46,764 nucleotides of DNA from Bartonella senegalensis OS02 (GTDB lineage: Bacteria; Pseudomonadota; Alphaproteobacteria; Rhizobiales; Rhizobiaceae), in the NCBI RefSeq assembly GCF_000312545.1, contig NZ_HE997540.1, forward strand, positions 942,650-989,413, given 5' to 3'. The notes below the pieces were generated by a model. The model was not told the origin of the DNA. It made no database searches and worked only from the letters and a program-made list of their open reading frames with translations. Each line of letters starts with the position of its first letter. Within the stretch, counting starts at the first letter, position 1. The translations under genes and the position numbers were made by a program. Below, in pieces: positions 35,006 to 43,727 of the stretch.

Positions 35006-36151
35006 ATGGCATGCCAAACTGTTTTAAAGCATAATATACATCCTTTTCGTCGTGATACACGCATCGATGTTTTTCGTTCTTTAGCTTTGTTGACAATTTT
35101 CATCAATCATATTCCTGGAACTCTCTATGAATACATAACACATAGAAACTTCGGTTTTTCTGATTCAGCAGAAGTGTTTGTTTTGCTTTCGGGGGTTGCT
35201 CTTGGACTCAGTTTTCATACACGCTTACAGCAGAAGTCTTTTACCTTCATTATGCGTAAACTTTGGCGCAGAGCTTTGCAACTCTATGCCGCATATCTCT
35301 TTACAACCTTTGTAACGTTAAGCCTTTTTTTAGCAGCCTTTTATTTATGGAAAACAGAGCAACTGTTATCAATGAATAATGTGGGTTTATTTTTGACACA
35401 ACCCTTCCTCGCTTTTTTTAGCGCCTTAAGCTTTGGACATCAATTGGGGTATAATAATATTCTGCCCCTTTATATTGTACTCATGCTTTTTGCACCTTTT
35501 GCGCTGTATTTGAGTTGTAAACAAAAAGGACTGTTGCTGTTGGGCTCGTTCATGCTCTACATCTTCAGCGGATTTTATGAAATTGCTCCTCCTTCTTATC
35601 CATTAGAAGGAAAGTGGTTTTTGAATCCTTTGTCTTGGCAATTCCTGTTTATTATAGGATTAACGAGCAGTTTATTTCTTCAACAAGGAAAAAATATTGT
35701 CTTTCAGACTTTTTTTGTCGTTTTTGCCGCCGCGTACCTTTTGCTTTCATTGCTCTGGGTCCGTTTAGATTGGTGGGGCGTTTTGGGGTGGCTTGGCTGG
35801 TCCTCCCCCTTGCTTAATTTTAATAAAACATTTTTAAGTTTGCCCCGTCTACTCCATATCATTGCGTTAGCATTCTTTATCCTCTGTTTGCCGCGTTTGA
35901 ATGCCTGGTTTCAGGTTTCAGAAAAGCATCCCTTAGCAATTTTAGGAAAACACAGTCTTCCAGTCTTTGTAACGGGGACTGTTTTTGCTATGGTAGGGCA
36001 GATTTTAAAAACAGTGATGACAACAACCTTTTTTTCCGATAGCCTCTTGATTATCAGTGGTATTGCTCTGCAATTTTCGGTCGCCTACTTTTGTGAAAAA
36101 CGCCTATCAATTCATCGGTTTTCCGCAAGAAAACCTCTCCGTTTGTCATGA
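35006..36151 (+). CDS. opgC: OpgC-family membrane acyltransferase-like protein
   Basis: Polytopic inner-membrane protein of 381 residues of the OpgC family, which in other bacteria succinylates or otherwise modifies periplasmic glucans. The N-terminal signature DTRIDVFRSLALLTIFINHI is followed by GFSDSAEVFVLLSGVALGLS. About ten hydrophobic segments span the rest (AAYLFTTFVTLSLFLAAFYL, ILPLYIVLMLFAPFALYL, FLFIIGLTSSLFL and so on). The ATG at 35006 follows GGGGGACC; the frame extends upstream to 34934 without a better start. It is divergent from thiE with a spacer of only 100 bases. The glucan substrate is inferred from family. Confidence 0.85.
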   Translation: MACQTVLKHNIHPFRRDTRIDVFRSLALLTIFINHIPGTLYEYITHRNFGFSDSAEVFVLLSGVALGLSFHTRLQQKSFTFIMRKLWRRALQLYAAYLFTTFVTLSLFLAAFYLWKTEQLLSMNNVGLFLTQPFLAFFSALSFGHQLGYNNILPLYIVLMLFAPFALYLSCKQKGLLLLGSFMLYIFSGFYEIAPPSYPLEGKWFLNPLSWQFLFIIGLTSSLFLQQGKNIVFQTFFVVFAAAYLLLSLLWVRLDWWGVLGWLGWSSPLLNFNKTFLSLPRLLHIIALAFFILCLPRLNAWFQVSEKHPLAILGKHSLPVFVTGTVFAMVGQILKTVMTTTFFSDSLLIISGIALQFSVAYFCEKRLSIHRFSARKPLRLS

Positions 36152-36314
36152 CGCTCGATGACACGTTAACCTTAGTATAAGAAGCACATTGCGCAAAAGT
36201 TTAAAAAGAGGTACTCATTAAAAAAAGCATTCTGTTCAGCAGGAAAAGAAACTTTTTAACTTTCATTTCGTTTGAGTGTTGTAATTTTTGTGCTGATATT
36301 TGGAGTATAAAAGT

Positions 36315-36833
36315 GTGAGTGCCTATAAACGTCCCTATGATGAACCCATTATCATGGTTGAGCATAATGCTTTTGACAATGCTTTTAACCGCCTTTACGA
36401 AGAAACAATGGCGTTGATTGAAGAAACGGCAACTTATATTGATACGGAAGGCAAATTAGCAACACGTTCTCTCTCTGCAGAAGTTTCTGCTCTTTATGCT
36501 AAAGAGGCGATGTATTTAAGTACGAGGCTTATGCAAATCGCTTCTCAACTTCTGCTTCTTCGTGCAGAGCGTGAGGGGGAAATGTCACCAGAACAAATAC
36601 AAAAAGAACTTGCCAAAGTCTCGCTTCATACACCAACGCTGAGACTAGAAAGCGTTCATTGGCAAGAATTTCCAGAAGTCTTCCGCGACTTTGTCGCTCG
36701 TTCTCTTCGTTTAGAAGCGCGCATGCAATATTTACGTAACGGCAGGGAAGGCGTTGATTCCTCTGTTTTGGAGGACGACAATCCGGTGGGTAAACAAATT
36801 GAATTGCTTAAAACAGCTTTTCGGCGCTCTTAG
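36315..36833 (+). CDS. DUF1465 family protein
   Basis: A 172-residue mostly helical protein of the DUF1465 family, found upstream of ruvCAB in Rhizobiales. Core stretches: AFNRLYEETMALIEETATY, YAKEAMYLSTRLMQIASQLL, LLLRAEREGEMSPEQIQKE and EARMQYLRNGREGVD. I choose GTG 36315 because GGAG lies nine bases upstream; the frame also has a TTG at 36300. A mutant phenotype of a relative is not something I can cite, and the function is unknown. Its last 75 bases and the following spacer are repeated downstream. Confidence 0.87.
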   Translation: MSAYKRPYDEPIIMVEHNAFDNAFNRLYEETMALIEETATYIDTEGKLATRSLSAEVSALYAKEAMYLSTRLMQIASQLLLLRAEREGEMSPEQIQKELAKVSLHTPTLRLESVHWQEFPEVFRDFVARSLRLEARMQYLRNGREGVDSSVLEDDNPVGKQIELLKTAFRRS

Positions 36834-37186
36834 AAATTTTGTAGCTGTTGTTTTTTTCTCCATTCCGTTTGGGATGCTGTCTCTATGAGAGTTGATTTCG
36901 GTACAATTCCTCTATTTTCTCTGTTCCATTGTTTTATACTTTACTTTGTTAATTTTTTTTGCCTCGCCATTTTACTCAAACGCGTGAAAAGCGTAGAGCT
37001 TTATTTTAGGGCGGGGCGTTTGTTGTTAAAGGGGCTGGCGCTTTTTGAAAGGGGTTTTTGAAAGGGAAGGGCGATTCGTGTTAAGAGAATGGCACCCCTT
37101 ATTTTATTGATAGGTGCATGTGCAATATTTGTGTTCTGAGAGATGTGTCTTCTTTATGTTTGCGAAGATAATTTATGTTTGCGAAG

Positions 37187-37510
37187 ATAAAGCTGTTTTG
37201 GAGGACGATAATCTGGTGGGTAAACAAATCGAATTACTTAAAACAGCTTTTCGGCGCTCTTAGAAATTTTATAGCTGTTGTTTTTTTCTCCATTCCGTTT
37301 GGGATGCTGTCTCTATGAGAGTTGATTTCGGTACAATTCCTCTATTTTCTCTGTTCCATTGTTTTATACTTTACTTTGTTAATTTTTTTTGCCTCGCCAT
37401 TTTACTCAAACGCGTGAAAAGCGTAGAGCTTTATTTTAGGGCGGGGCGTTTGTTATTAAAGGGGCTGGCGCTTTTTGAAGGGAGGCTTTTGAAGGGAAGG
37501 GCGGTTGGCA
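37187..37510 (+). repeat. Second copy of the DUF1465 3' end plus downstream spacer
   Basis: 37189-37510 repeats 36757-37080 with few differences. It covers the last 22 or so codons of the DUF1465 gene including its TAG, then about 230 bases of spacer that look nearly identical (for example TTCTCCATTCCGTTTGGGAT and TTTATTTTAGGGCGGGGCGT in both). Coding differences are mostly at third positions. Just before it is a 19-base tandem (TTTATGTTTGCGAAGATAA twice, 37155-37192). A hydrophobic frame of about 60-85 codons starts in both copies but has no family. Confidence 0.9.
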
Positions 37511-37534
37511 TTGAGCGAATGGGTTCTTCTTTTT

Positions 37535-37660
37535 TGTTCAGAAGCGTGCATGCAAGATTTGCGCACCTATAGGGAAGGCGTCTCTTCCCTTGTTGTCGAA
37601 GACGACAGTGTCTCGAAGGACGACAATCGCGTGGGCAGACAAATCGGATTCTATCCTTCT
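37535..37660 (+). pseudogene. Third, older copy of the DUF1465 3' end
   Basis: Resembles 36710-36815: GAAGCGTGCATGCAAGATTT, GGGAAGGCGTCTCTTCC, GAGGACGACA-type repeats and GTGGGCAGACAAATCGGATT, corresponding to REARMQYL...GREGVDSS...DDNPVGKQIEL. An insertion repeats the acidic segment. It leads into the ruvC start region. Confidence 0.75.
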
Positions 37661-37721
37661 TTCGTGTTCTTTGCTTTCGTGCATCTGTTCAAATACGCAA
37701 AAAGTGTATAAACTTCGCTCT

Positions 37722-38231
37722 ATGGCAGAGACGATTCGTATTATAGGCATTGATCCCGGGTTACGGCGAACAGGATGGGGGGTTATCGATTTTTCTGGCA
37801 ATCGTCTTCAATTTGTTGCAGCAGGTACGCTTTCTTCTGATGCGCGCTGCGACGTCGCTTCTAGACTCTCTCAGCTTTACAAAGGGCTGGTAGATGTTTT
37901 GCATCGATTTATGCCTCATGAAGCCGCTGTGGAACATGTATTTGTCAACAAGGATGCTACGGCAACTTTAAAACTTGGTCAAGCACGCGCCATTGCACTT
38001 CTTGCTCCAGCGCAGGCAAATCTGCCTGTTTTTGAATATGCGCCGAACAAAGTGAAAAAATCAGTTATTGGCGTTGGTCATGGTGATAAGGAACAAATTC
38101 ACATGATGGTGAAAGTTCTTCTCCCGCATGCTGAATTCGATAGCAGTGATGCTGCCGATGCGCTTGCCCTGGCCCTTTGCCATAGTAGTCATCGCATCAG
38201 TGCTGCTCATCGTGCAAGGATTATGGCATGA
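37722..38231 (+). CDS. ruvC: Holliday junction endonuclease RuvC
   Basis: Resolves Holliday junctions by symmetric cleavage, acting with RuvAB. It has 169 residues. Catalytic acidic residues are in place: [15 protein letters not shown] near 9-23, [10 protein letters not shown] near 67-76 and the C-terminal [12 protein letters not shown] plus [14 protein letters not shown] near 141-154. The frame is open upstream to 37590 through a duplicated DUF1465 fragment, but the family start [13 protein letters not shown] is at 37722. The stop overlaps the ruvA start (ATGA). Confidence 0.96.
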   Translation: MAETIRIIGIDPGLRRTGWGVIDFSGNRLQFVAAGTLSSDARCDVASRLSQLYKGLVDVLHRFMPHEAAVEHVFVNKDATATLKLGQARAIALLAPAQANLPVFEYAPNKVKKSVIGVGHGDKEQIHMMVKVLLPHAEFDSSDAADALALALCHSSHRISAAHRARIMA

Positions 38232-38845
38232 TTGGCAAATTAAAAGGTATCCTTGAACATATCTTTGATGATCATATCATTGTGAATGTTCAGGGGGTGG
38301 GCTATGTGGTTTTTATTTCAAATCGTCTCCGTCCTTCTTTACCTGCTTTGGGTGAGAGTTTAAGTTTGTTTATTGAAACCCATGTTCGTGAAGACGCTAT
38401 CCGCCTTTTTGGTTTTGTTGCGAAAGCGGAACAAGAATGGTTTTGTCTGTTGCAAAATGTGCCCGGTGTAGGAGCAAAAGTCGCTTTGGCAATTTTGGGA
38501 ACTTTATCGCCAGATGAACTCGCACAGGCGATTGCCTTAAACGATATTGCAATGATTAGTCGTGCTCCAGGCGTTGGTAAAAAAGTGAGTGAAAGAATTG
38601 TGAGCGAACTGAAGAGCAAAGCTCTCCCTTTTAGTGAAAAGGTGATTCCTAGCACTCCACTGCCTCATTTGGAGGTGACCAATCAACCGACAAATGATGC
38701 ACTTTCCGCTTTGATCAAACTTGGTTTTGAACGTGATCAAGCAGCCAGGGCTCTTGCTGTAGCGGTGAACAATCTTGAAGGGGAGACGCTTTCCTCTGCA
38801 CTGCTTATTCGCCATAGTCTTAAATTGCTTTCTCCTCCTATTTAA
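38228..38845 (+). CDS. ruvA: Holliday junction helicase subunit RuvA
   Basis: Junction-binding subunit of the RuvAB branch-migration motor, 205 residues. Domain I begins [19 protein letters not shown]. Two helix-hairpin-helix motifs are at [13 protein letters not shown] and [16 protein letters not shown] (about 78-130). Domain III at the C-terminus ([20 protein letters not shown]) contacts RuvB. The start overlaps ruvC by four bases, and ruvB follows after 12 bases. Confidence 0.96.
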   Translation: MIGKLKGILEHIFDDHIIVNVQGVGYVVFISNRLRPSLPALGESLSLFIETHVREDAIRLFGFVAKAEQEWFCLLQNVPGVGAKVALAILGTLSPDELAQAIALNDIAMISRAPGVGKKVSERIVSELKSKALPFSEKVIPSTPLPHLEVTNQPTNDALSALIKLGFERDQAARALAVAVNNLEGETLSSALLIRHSLKLLSPPI

Positions 38846-38857
38846 CGCAAGGTAACA

Positions 38858-39952
38858 ATGCATAAAGATGAAGATCAACGCCTTTTGGATGCTGTCCCAC
38901 TTCCCAATGATCCAGATCGCTCCTTAAGACCACAAGTGCTCGATGATTTTATTGGTCAAGAGGCGGCACGTGCCAATTTAAAAATATTTATTGAAGCGGC
39001 AAAAGCGCGTCAACAAGCACTCGACCATGTTTTGTTTGTAGGACCACCCGGTTTGGGCAAAACAACGCTTTCACAAATTATGGCCAAAGAATTAGGAGTT
39101 AATTTTCGCTCTACCTCGGGTCCTGTTATCGCTAAGGCGGGAGATTTGGCAGCTCTCTTAACCAATCTAGAAGAGCGCGATGTTTTATTTATTGATGAAA
39201 TTCATCGTTTAAGTCCCGCTATTGAAGAAATTCTTTATCCAGCCATGGAAGATTATCAGCTTGATCTTATTATTGGTGAGGGACCAGCTGCACGTTCGGT
39301 GAAAATTGATCTTGCTAAATTCACTTTGGTGGCGGCAACCACGCGTTTGGGACTTTTAACCACGCCTTTGCGAGATCGTTTTGGTATCCCCATTCGATTG
39401 AATTTTTATACTATAGAGGAATTGGAGTATATCGTTCAGCGGAATGCTCGGCTTTTTTCGGTACAGATCAGTGAGGATGGAGCTCATGAAATTGCACGCC
39501 GAGCACGCGGTACTCCACGGATTGCTGGACGACTTTTACGGCGGGTCTGTGATTTTGCTCTCGTCAAAAGGGCAAAAAAAATTGACCGAAAAATTGCTGA
39601 TGAAGCACTGTCTCGTCTGGAAGTTGATCATCTCGGGCTCGATCCACTTGACCGTCGTTATTTGTTGCTGATTGCACAAACTTTTTTAGGTGGTCCAGTG
39701 GGGATTGAAACCATTGCTGCTGCTCTTTCAGAACCGCGGGATGCTATTGAAGATATTATTGAACCCTATCTTCTCCAACAAGGTTTTATTCAGCGAACTG
39801 CCCGCGGGAGAATTCTGCATCAAAAAGCTTGGAGCCATTTGAGGCTTTGTGCCCCAGCTTCCACGGTTTCAACACAAAAGCATCCTCAGCTGTTCGATAT
39901 GCCAGAGGATGCAGCGCGCCAAACAATTTTATCGGATGATGTTGATGATTGA
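38858..39952 (+). CDS. ruvB: Holliday junction helicase ATPase RuvB
   Basis: AAA+ motor of branch migration, 364 residues. Walker [14 protein letters not shown] is near 66-78, Walker [12 protein letters not shown] near 113-123 and sensor 1/arginine-finger stretch [19 protein letters not shown] near 165-183. The C-terminal winged helix has GVxIETIAxxL-type sequence ([15 protein letters not shown]) and [17 protein letters not shown] precedes the ATG. It belongs to the ruvCAB operon. A decayed copy of its 3' end follows. Confidence 0.97.
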   Translation: MHKDEDQRLLDAVPLPNDPDRSLRPQVLDDFIGQEAARANLKIFIEAAKARQQALDHVLFVGPPGLGKTTLSQIMAKELGVNFRSTSGPVIAKAGDLAALLTNLEERDVLFIDEIHRLSPAIEEILYPAMEDYQLDLIIGEGPAARSVKIDLAKFTLVAATTRLGLLTTPLRDRFGIPIRLNFYTIEELEYIVQRNARLFSVQISEDGAHEIARRARGTPRIAGRLLRRVCDFALVKRAKKIDRKIADEALSRLEVDHLGLDPLDRRYLLLIAQTFLGGPVGIETIAAALSEPRDAIEDIIEPYLLQQGFIQRTARGRILHQKAWSHLRLCAPASTVSTQKHPQLFDMPEDAARQTILSDDVDD

Positions 39953-39984
39953 AATTTCCTTTTTCAAGAGTTGTCATGCATATG

Positions 39985-40130
39985 TTTTGCATGAGAGGAT
40001 ATTGTGGATTATAAGCTCCTTGTCTGCGGGCAAATTTTGCACCAAAAAGATTGGAGCCATTTGAGGCTTTGTGCTCCATCCAGTTTCCACGGTTTTAACA
40101 CAAAAGCATGTTCAATTGCTCAAGACGCTC
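39985..40130 (+). pseudogene. Decayed copy of the ruvB 3' end
   Basis: Resembles ruvB 39755-39905. Conserved blocks: TCTGCGGGCAAATTTTGCAC, AAAAAGATTGGAGCCATTTG, AGGCTTTGTGCTCCATCCAG, TTTCCACGGTTTTAACACAA and AAGCATGTTCA. Frame broken. It occupies most of the ruvB-ybgC spacer. Confidence 0.88.
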
Positions 40131-40170
40131 AATAATTCATTATGATAGACGACTTTATAGGATGAAGCCG

Positions 40171-40608
40171 ATGCTGGAAAAAAAAACTAGGAGTAACCAT
40201 ACAAATGCTTTTCATGATTTGCAGGTTCGGGTTTATGTTGCTGATACAGATTTTTCTGGCGTAGTATACCATGCGCGTTATCTAGAATTTTTTGAACGGG
40301 GACGGTCAGAATTTTTACGGGGGACAGGGTTTAATAATAAGCTGTTCGCATCAGGTTTTGAGGGTGAAAAACTCTTTTTTGTCGTACGTCATATGGAAAT
40401 CAATTTTTCTAGATCAGCACAAATCGACAATCTTTTAACCATTAAAACACGCATTAGCCGTATTCAGGGGGCACGCTTTTTTATGGAGCAATATATTTTG
40501 CGTGATGAGAGTATGTTGGTCGCAGCAAAGGTTGAAATTGCTCTCATTAATGAAGAGGGAAAACCACGGCGTTTACCGAAGGAACTTTTTTCAACAATTG
40601 CAGTTTAA
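40171..40608 (+). CDS. ybgC: Tol-Pal system-associated acyl-CoA thioesterase YbgC
   Basis: Hotdog-fold thioesterase of about 145 residues, usually the first gene of the tol-pal cluster. The active-site stretch VYVADTDFSGVVYHARYLEF (Asp in the TDxxGVVYHxxY motif) is near 17-36, then FERGRSEFLR. The start is uncertain: ATG 40171 has AGGA eight bases upstream and ATG 40162 is three codons earlier; an open frame to 40108 runs through ruvB relic DNA and is unlikely. About 155 bases separate it from tolQ. Confidence 0.9.
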   Translation: MLEKKTRSNHTNAFHDLQVRVYVADTDFSGVVYHARYLEFFERGRSEFLRGTGFNNKLFASGFEGEKLFFVVRHMEINFSRSAQIDNLLTIKTRISRIQGARFFMEQYILRDESMLVAAKVEIALINEEGKPRRLPKELFSTIAV

Positions 40609-40764
40609 TTGCAGTTTAAAAGTGACCTTTGGGCAAAAAGCGGTATGATATGGGTTCTCTCTAAAAAGAAAGTGCAGTTTGTTTTGTTAAATTTAGAAAC
40701 TATAAAACAATCTGTTTTATTGAATTTTAAGAAATGAAAGGGTTCATTTAGAGGGACAAAAATT

Positions 40765-41478
40765 ATGCCGCACTTAGAACTAACAAATCTGGAAACAATT
40801 GGCATAGTGCACTTGTTTCTGCAAGCGGGTTTTACTGTCAAAGCTGTGATGATTGGATTGCTGCTAGCTTCCATATGGAGTTGGGCAATTATTTTTGATA
40901 AAATTTTGACCTATCGCAGAATATGGCGTGACATAAAACAATTTGAACGTATCTTTTGGTCAGGAAAACCGCTTGAAGACCTTTATGCAACCTGTAAAAG
41001 TCAGCGCACCAGTAGCATCTCAGCGGTTTTTATGGCCGCAATGGTGGAGTGGAAAAAATCCCTTGAAAAGGGAATCCATACATCAATAAGTCTGCAGAGC
41101 AGGATTGATAAGGCTATGGATCTTACTTTAGGGCGTGAAAGCGCAAAAATAGAAGCAAAATTAGGCTTTCTTGCTACACTTGGTTCGGCTGGTCCTTTTA
41201 TCGGCCTTTTTGGAACGGTTGTTGGGATTATGGGCTCGTTTCTTTCTATCTCAGCCTCTCAAAATACCTCATTGGCCATTGTTGCACCAGGTATTGCAGA
41301 GGCCCTTTTAGCAACTGCCATTGGTTTGTTTGCTGCAATTCCAGCCGTTATTGCTTATAACAAACTGGTTAATGAAAGTGCACAGATCATTGCACAGATA
41401 GAAAACTTCGCCGATGAATTTTCGACAATTGTCTCACGGCGTATTGATGAGACGCTCACATCGCATTCATCATTATAA
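40765..41478 (+). CDS. tolQ: TolQ proton-channel subunit
   Basis: Inner-membrane protein of the Tol-Pal system that, with TolR, uses the proton gradient to power TolA and help outer-membrane constriction at division. It has 237 residues. Three membrane segments: AVMIGLLLASIWSWAIIFDK near 26-45, LGFLATLGSAGPFIGLFGTVVGIMGSF near 134-160 and a third with EALLATAIGLFAAIPAVIAY near 179-198. The ExbB/TolQ signature FIGLFGTVVGIM is intact. AGAGGGA precedes the ATG. It is the first gene of tolQRAB. Confidence 0.96.
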   Translation: MPHLELTNLETIGIVHLFLQAGFTVKAVMIGLLLASIWSWAIIFDKILTYRRIWRDIKQFERIFWSGKPLEDLYATCKSQRTSSISAVFMAAMVEWKKSLEKGIHTSISLQSRIDKAMDLTLGRESAKIEAKLGFLATLGSAGPFIGLFGTVVGIMGSFLSISASQNTSLAIVAPGIAEALLATAIGLFAAIPAVIAYNKLVNESAQIIAQIENFADEFSTIVSRRIDETLTSHSSL

Positions 41479-41491
41479 GAGGAGCTTGTCT

Positions 41492-41944
41492 ATGGGGATT
41501 TCTGTTGCTTCTTCTGCTCATAAAAACAAACGCAGACGGCGTCGTTCACAGAGCAAAATGATGAGTGAGATTAACATAACACCTTTTGTTGATGTCATGC
41601 TGGTGCTGTTGATCATTTTTATGGTTTCCGCTCCACTTTTGGTGAATGGTGTTCCGCTTGATTTGCCGCGCAGTCAAGCAGGACCCGTGCGCATGGAGAG
41701 CACGCCAGTGACAGTTTCACTCGATGGGCAAGGGCGCCTCGCTCTCAATCAAGATTATTACGAAACATTTGAAGCTTTGATTGCACAGCTTAAAATGACA
41801 TTTAAAACGGATTTTGAACAAAAAAAACAACGGATTTTTGTACGTGCTGCTAAAACTCTTGAATATCAAAAGGTGTTACAATTGCTCGCTGAACTGCAAA
41901 AAGCAGGTTTTTCACAGGTTGCTTTAGCAAGTCTCGCACAATAA
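41492..41944 (+). CDS. tolR: TolR proton-channel subunit
   Basis: ExbD/TolR family protein, 150 residues, partner of TolQ. A basic N-terminus (KNKRRRRRSQSK) is followed by the signature MSEINITPFVDVMLVLLIIF, whose aspartate in the membrane segment is the proton-carrying residue. The periplasmic domain has VPLDLPRSQAG and AKTLEYQKVLQLLAELQKAG. ATG 41492 has AGAGGAG seven bases upstream and follows tolQ by 13 bases; the frame is open further upstream over tolQ, which is coincidental. Confidence 0.96.
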   Translation: MGISVASSAHKNKRRRRRSQSKMMSEINITPFVDVMLVLLIIFMVSAPLLVNGVPLDLPRSQAGPVRMESTPVTVSLDGQGRLALNQDYYETFEALIAQLKMTFKTDFEQKKQRIFVRAAKTLEYQKVLQLLAELQKAGFSQVALASLAQ

Positions 41945-42016
41945 AATTTCTTAGCAACTGTCGCTTGTTGTCTGTAAAAACAACAAACAGTGATTAAAAG
42001 TAAAAAAACGCAAGGC

Positions 42017-43663
42017 ATGGAGATGAAAAAAGACTCTTATCATAGCATGAAACGAGGCTTGGCTTTATCTCTTGCTGTTCATGTGGTTTTTCTCACTGGC
42101 GGGGTGATTCATTTTATCAATCCCGTCTCTTTACCACAGCAATTAGAAGCAATCCCTCTCACACTTGTTCCTGTGAACGAAGAATTGGACTCTCAGCAGG
42201 GGGCTTTGAATGCTCCTGTGCGTGCAATTCCCGCCGTAAAGCCTACCACCAAACCACAAGAAAAAGAAGATGCTCATCATTTTGGAGAGGGACAGATAGA
42301 TAGTTCGGCCCCTTTTAAACCAAAAGAAAAACCACGCTCCGTTGAGACAACACCTTCACCATCCGGAGAAGAGAAGGTGCCAGAAAAGTCTTTACCAGAA
42401 ACAAAAGCAGAAGAAGTTCCAGAAAAACCTTTAGAAGTTGCTGAGAAAGTTGTGCCAGCACCTTCTGAAGATGTGCACCCAGAGGTTGCTGAGAAAGTTG
42501 TATCAGAGCCTTCTGAAGATGTGCGTCCAGCGGTTGCTGAGAAAGTTGTGCCAGCACCTTCTGAAGATGTGCACCCAGCGGTTGCTGAGAAAGTTGTGCC
42601 AGCACCTTCTGAAGATGTGCACCCAGCGGTTGCTGAGAAAGTTGTATCAGAACCTTCTGAAGATGTGCGCCCAGCGGTTGCTGAGAAAGTTGTACCAGCA
42701 CCTTCTGAAGATGTGCGCCCAGCGGTTGCTGAGAAAGTTGTATCAGAACCTTCTGAAGATGTGCGCCCAGCGGTTGCTGAGAAAGTTGTATCAGAATCTT
42801 CTGAAGATGTGCGCCCAGCGGTTGCTGAGAAAGTTGTATCAGAACCTTCTGAAGATGTGCGCCCAGCGGTTGCTGAGAAAGTTGTATCAGAATCTTCTGA
42901 AGATGTGCGCCCAGCGGTTGCTGAGAAAGTTGTACCAGAGCCTTCTGAAGATGTGCGTCCAGCGGTTGCTGAGAAGGTTGTGCCTGAGACAGCCCCCAAA
43001 ATGCATAAAAATAAAGATGAGATGTTGCCACAAGATTTAGCTCAAACGGTGCAAAAAGTCCCTGTAGAGCAGGAAGCGACAAGATCTCAACATGTTCCCA
43101 AAATTGCGCTGCCAGAAAAGTCCCCTTTCCCGCAGTTTAAACCAAAACCCGTCAAAGAATCTGCTGTGCAAAATGCACAAGCAGTGAAAAAGCACAATCA
43201 ACATATGAAAGAAAAAACCATTGAAGATATTTTGGCAATGGAAGAAAATAATCTTCTCAATCGAGCACGTAGCCAAGGAGGGGGAGCAAAGCGCTCCAGC
43301 GAACCAGAGGCTTTAGGGGCAAGAAAAAATATCAATGATACTACAAAAATGGCGCAAACATTGGTCAGTATAGTTGGTGGGTGTATTCAAAAAAAGCTTA
43401 AACTTGTTGCTCTTGGTGGAGATTTAAAAAATCGTCCGGTCGTTCGTTTGCGATTTTACTTAAATCGTGAAGGAATGGTGATCGGAGATCCTATCATTGA
43501 TCCTTTAAGTGGGGAACAGAGTCAACAAGCTATTATGATAAGACAGGTCTATGCAGCTGTTTTTTCATGCCAACCTTATACAGATCTGCCACGCGATCAA
43601 TATGATTTGTGGGGACAGGGTTTTGATTTTAATGTTGATCCCCTTCAAGAGATAATCCGATGA
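42017..43663 (+). CDS. tolA: TolA with long 16-residue tandem repeats
   Basis: Envelope-spanning protein linking TolQR to TolB and Pal. A membrane anchor is near residues 12-35 (ALSLAVHVVFLTGGVIHFI). A proline- and glutamate-rich spacer follows, then 11 consecutive 16-residue repeats of consensus VAEKVVxxPSEDVRPA plus a partial twelfth. The C-terminal domain (about the last 110 residues: MAQTLVSIVGGCIQKKL, VVRLRFYLNREGMV, AVFSCQPYTDLPRDQYDLWG) matches TolA/TonB-type domain III. The start is uncertain: ATG 42017 follows AAGG; a GTG at 41990 and ATG 42023 are alternatives. The repeat replaces the usual Ala/Lys-rich helical domain II. Acidic and proline-rich, it is likely extended rather than helical. 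Confidence 0.93.
   Translation: MEMKKDSYHSMKRGLALSLAVHVVFLTGGVIHFINPVSLPQQLEAIPLTLVPVNEELDSQQGALNAPVRAIPAVKPTTKPQEKEDAHHFGEGQIDSSAPFKPKEKPRSVETTPSPSGEEKVPEKSLPETKAEEVPEKPLEVAEKVVPAPSEDVHPEVAEKVVSEPSEDVRPAVAEKVVPAPSEDVHPAVAEKVVPAPSEDVHPAVAEKVVSEPSEDVRPAVAEKVVPAPSEDVRPAVAEKVVSEPSEDVRPAVAEKVVSESSEDVRPAVAEKVVSEPSEDVRPAVAEKVVSESSEDVRPAVAEKVVPEPSEDVRPAVAEKVVPETAPKMHKNKDEMLPQDLAQTVQKVPVEQEATRSQHVPKIALPEKSPFPQFKPKPVKESAVQNAQAVKKHNQHMKEKTIEDILAMEENNLLNRARSQGGGAKRSSEPEALGARKNINDTTKMAQTLVSIVGGCIQKKLKLVALGGDLKNRPVVRLRFYLNREGMVIGDPIIDPLSGEQSQQAIMIRQVYAAVFSCQPYTDLPRDQYDLWGQGFDFNVDPLQEIIR
42437..42964 (+). repeat. 48-bp coding minisatellite in tolA
   Basis: Eleven tandem units of 48 bases starting GTTGCTGAGAAAGTTGT and containing CTTCTGAAGATGTGC. 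Each encodes 16 residues. Units alternate between a few variants (CCAGCACCTTCT, TCAGAACCTTCT, TCAGAATCTTCT; CACCCA, CGCCCA, CGTCCA). A partial twelfth unit starts at 42965. Because 48 is divisible by three, all frames stay open and long shadow frames appear on both strands. Confidence 0.97.
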
Positions 43664-43727
43664 TATATAATATATTTTTTGCTTTATATACTGTATTTTT
43701 CGCTCTTCAGTAAAAGGATACACATCC

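Noticed and set aside
34906-35106. N-terminal extension of thiE
   Set aside because: It would overlap the divergent opgC start. A ribosome site and the family-like N-terminus support 34905.
37590-37721. In-frame upstream extension of ruvC
   Set aside because: The extension is translated from a decayed DUF1465 fragment. The conserved RuvC N-terminus begins at 37722.
42277-43082. Long open frames antisense to and out of frame with tolA (240 to 255 codons)
   Set aside because: They arise because the 48-base repeat keeps every frame open. Their products are the repeat read in other frames, and they have no independent start signals.
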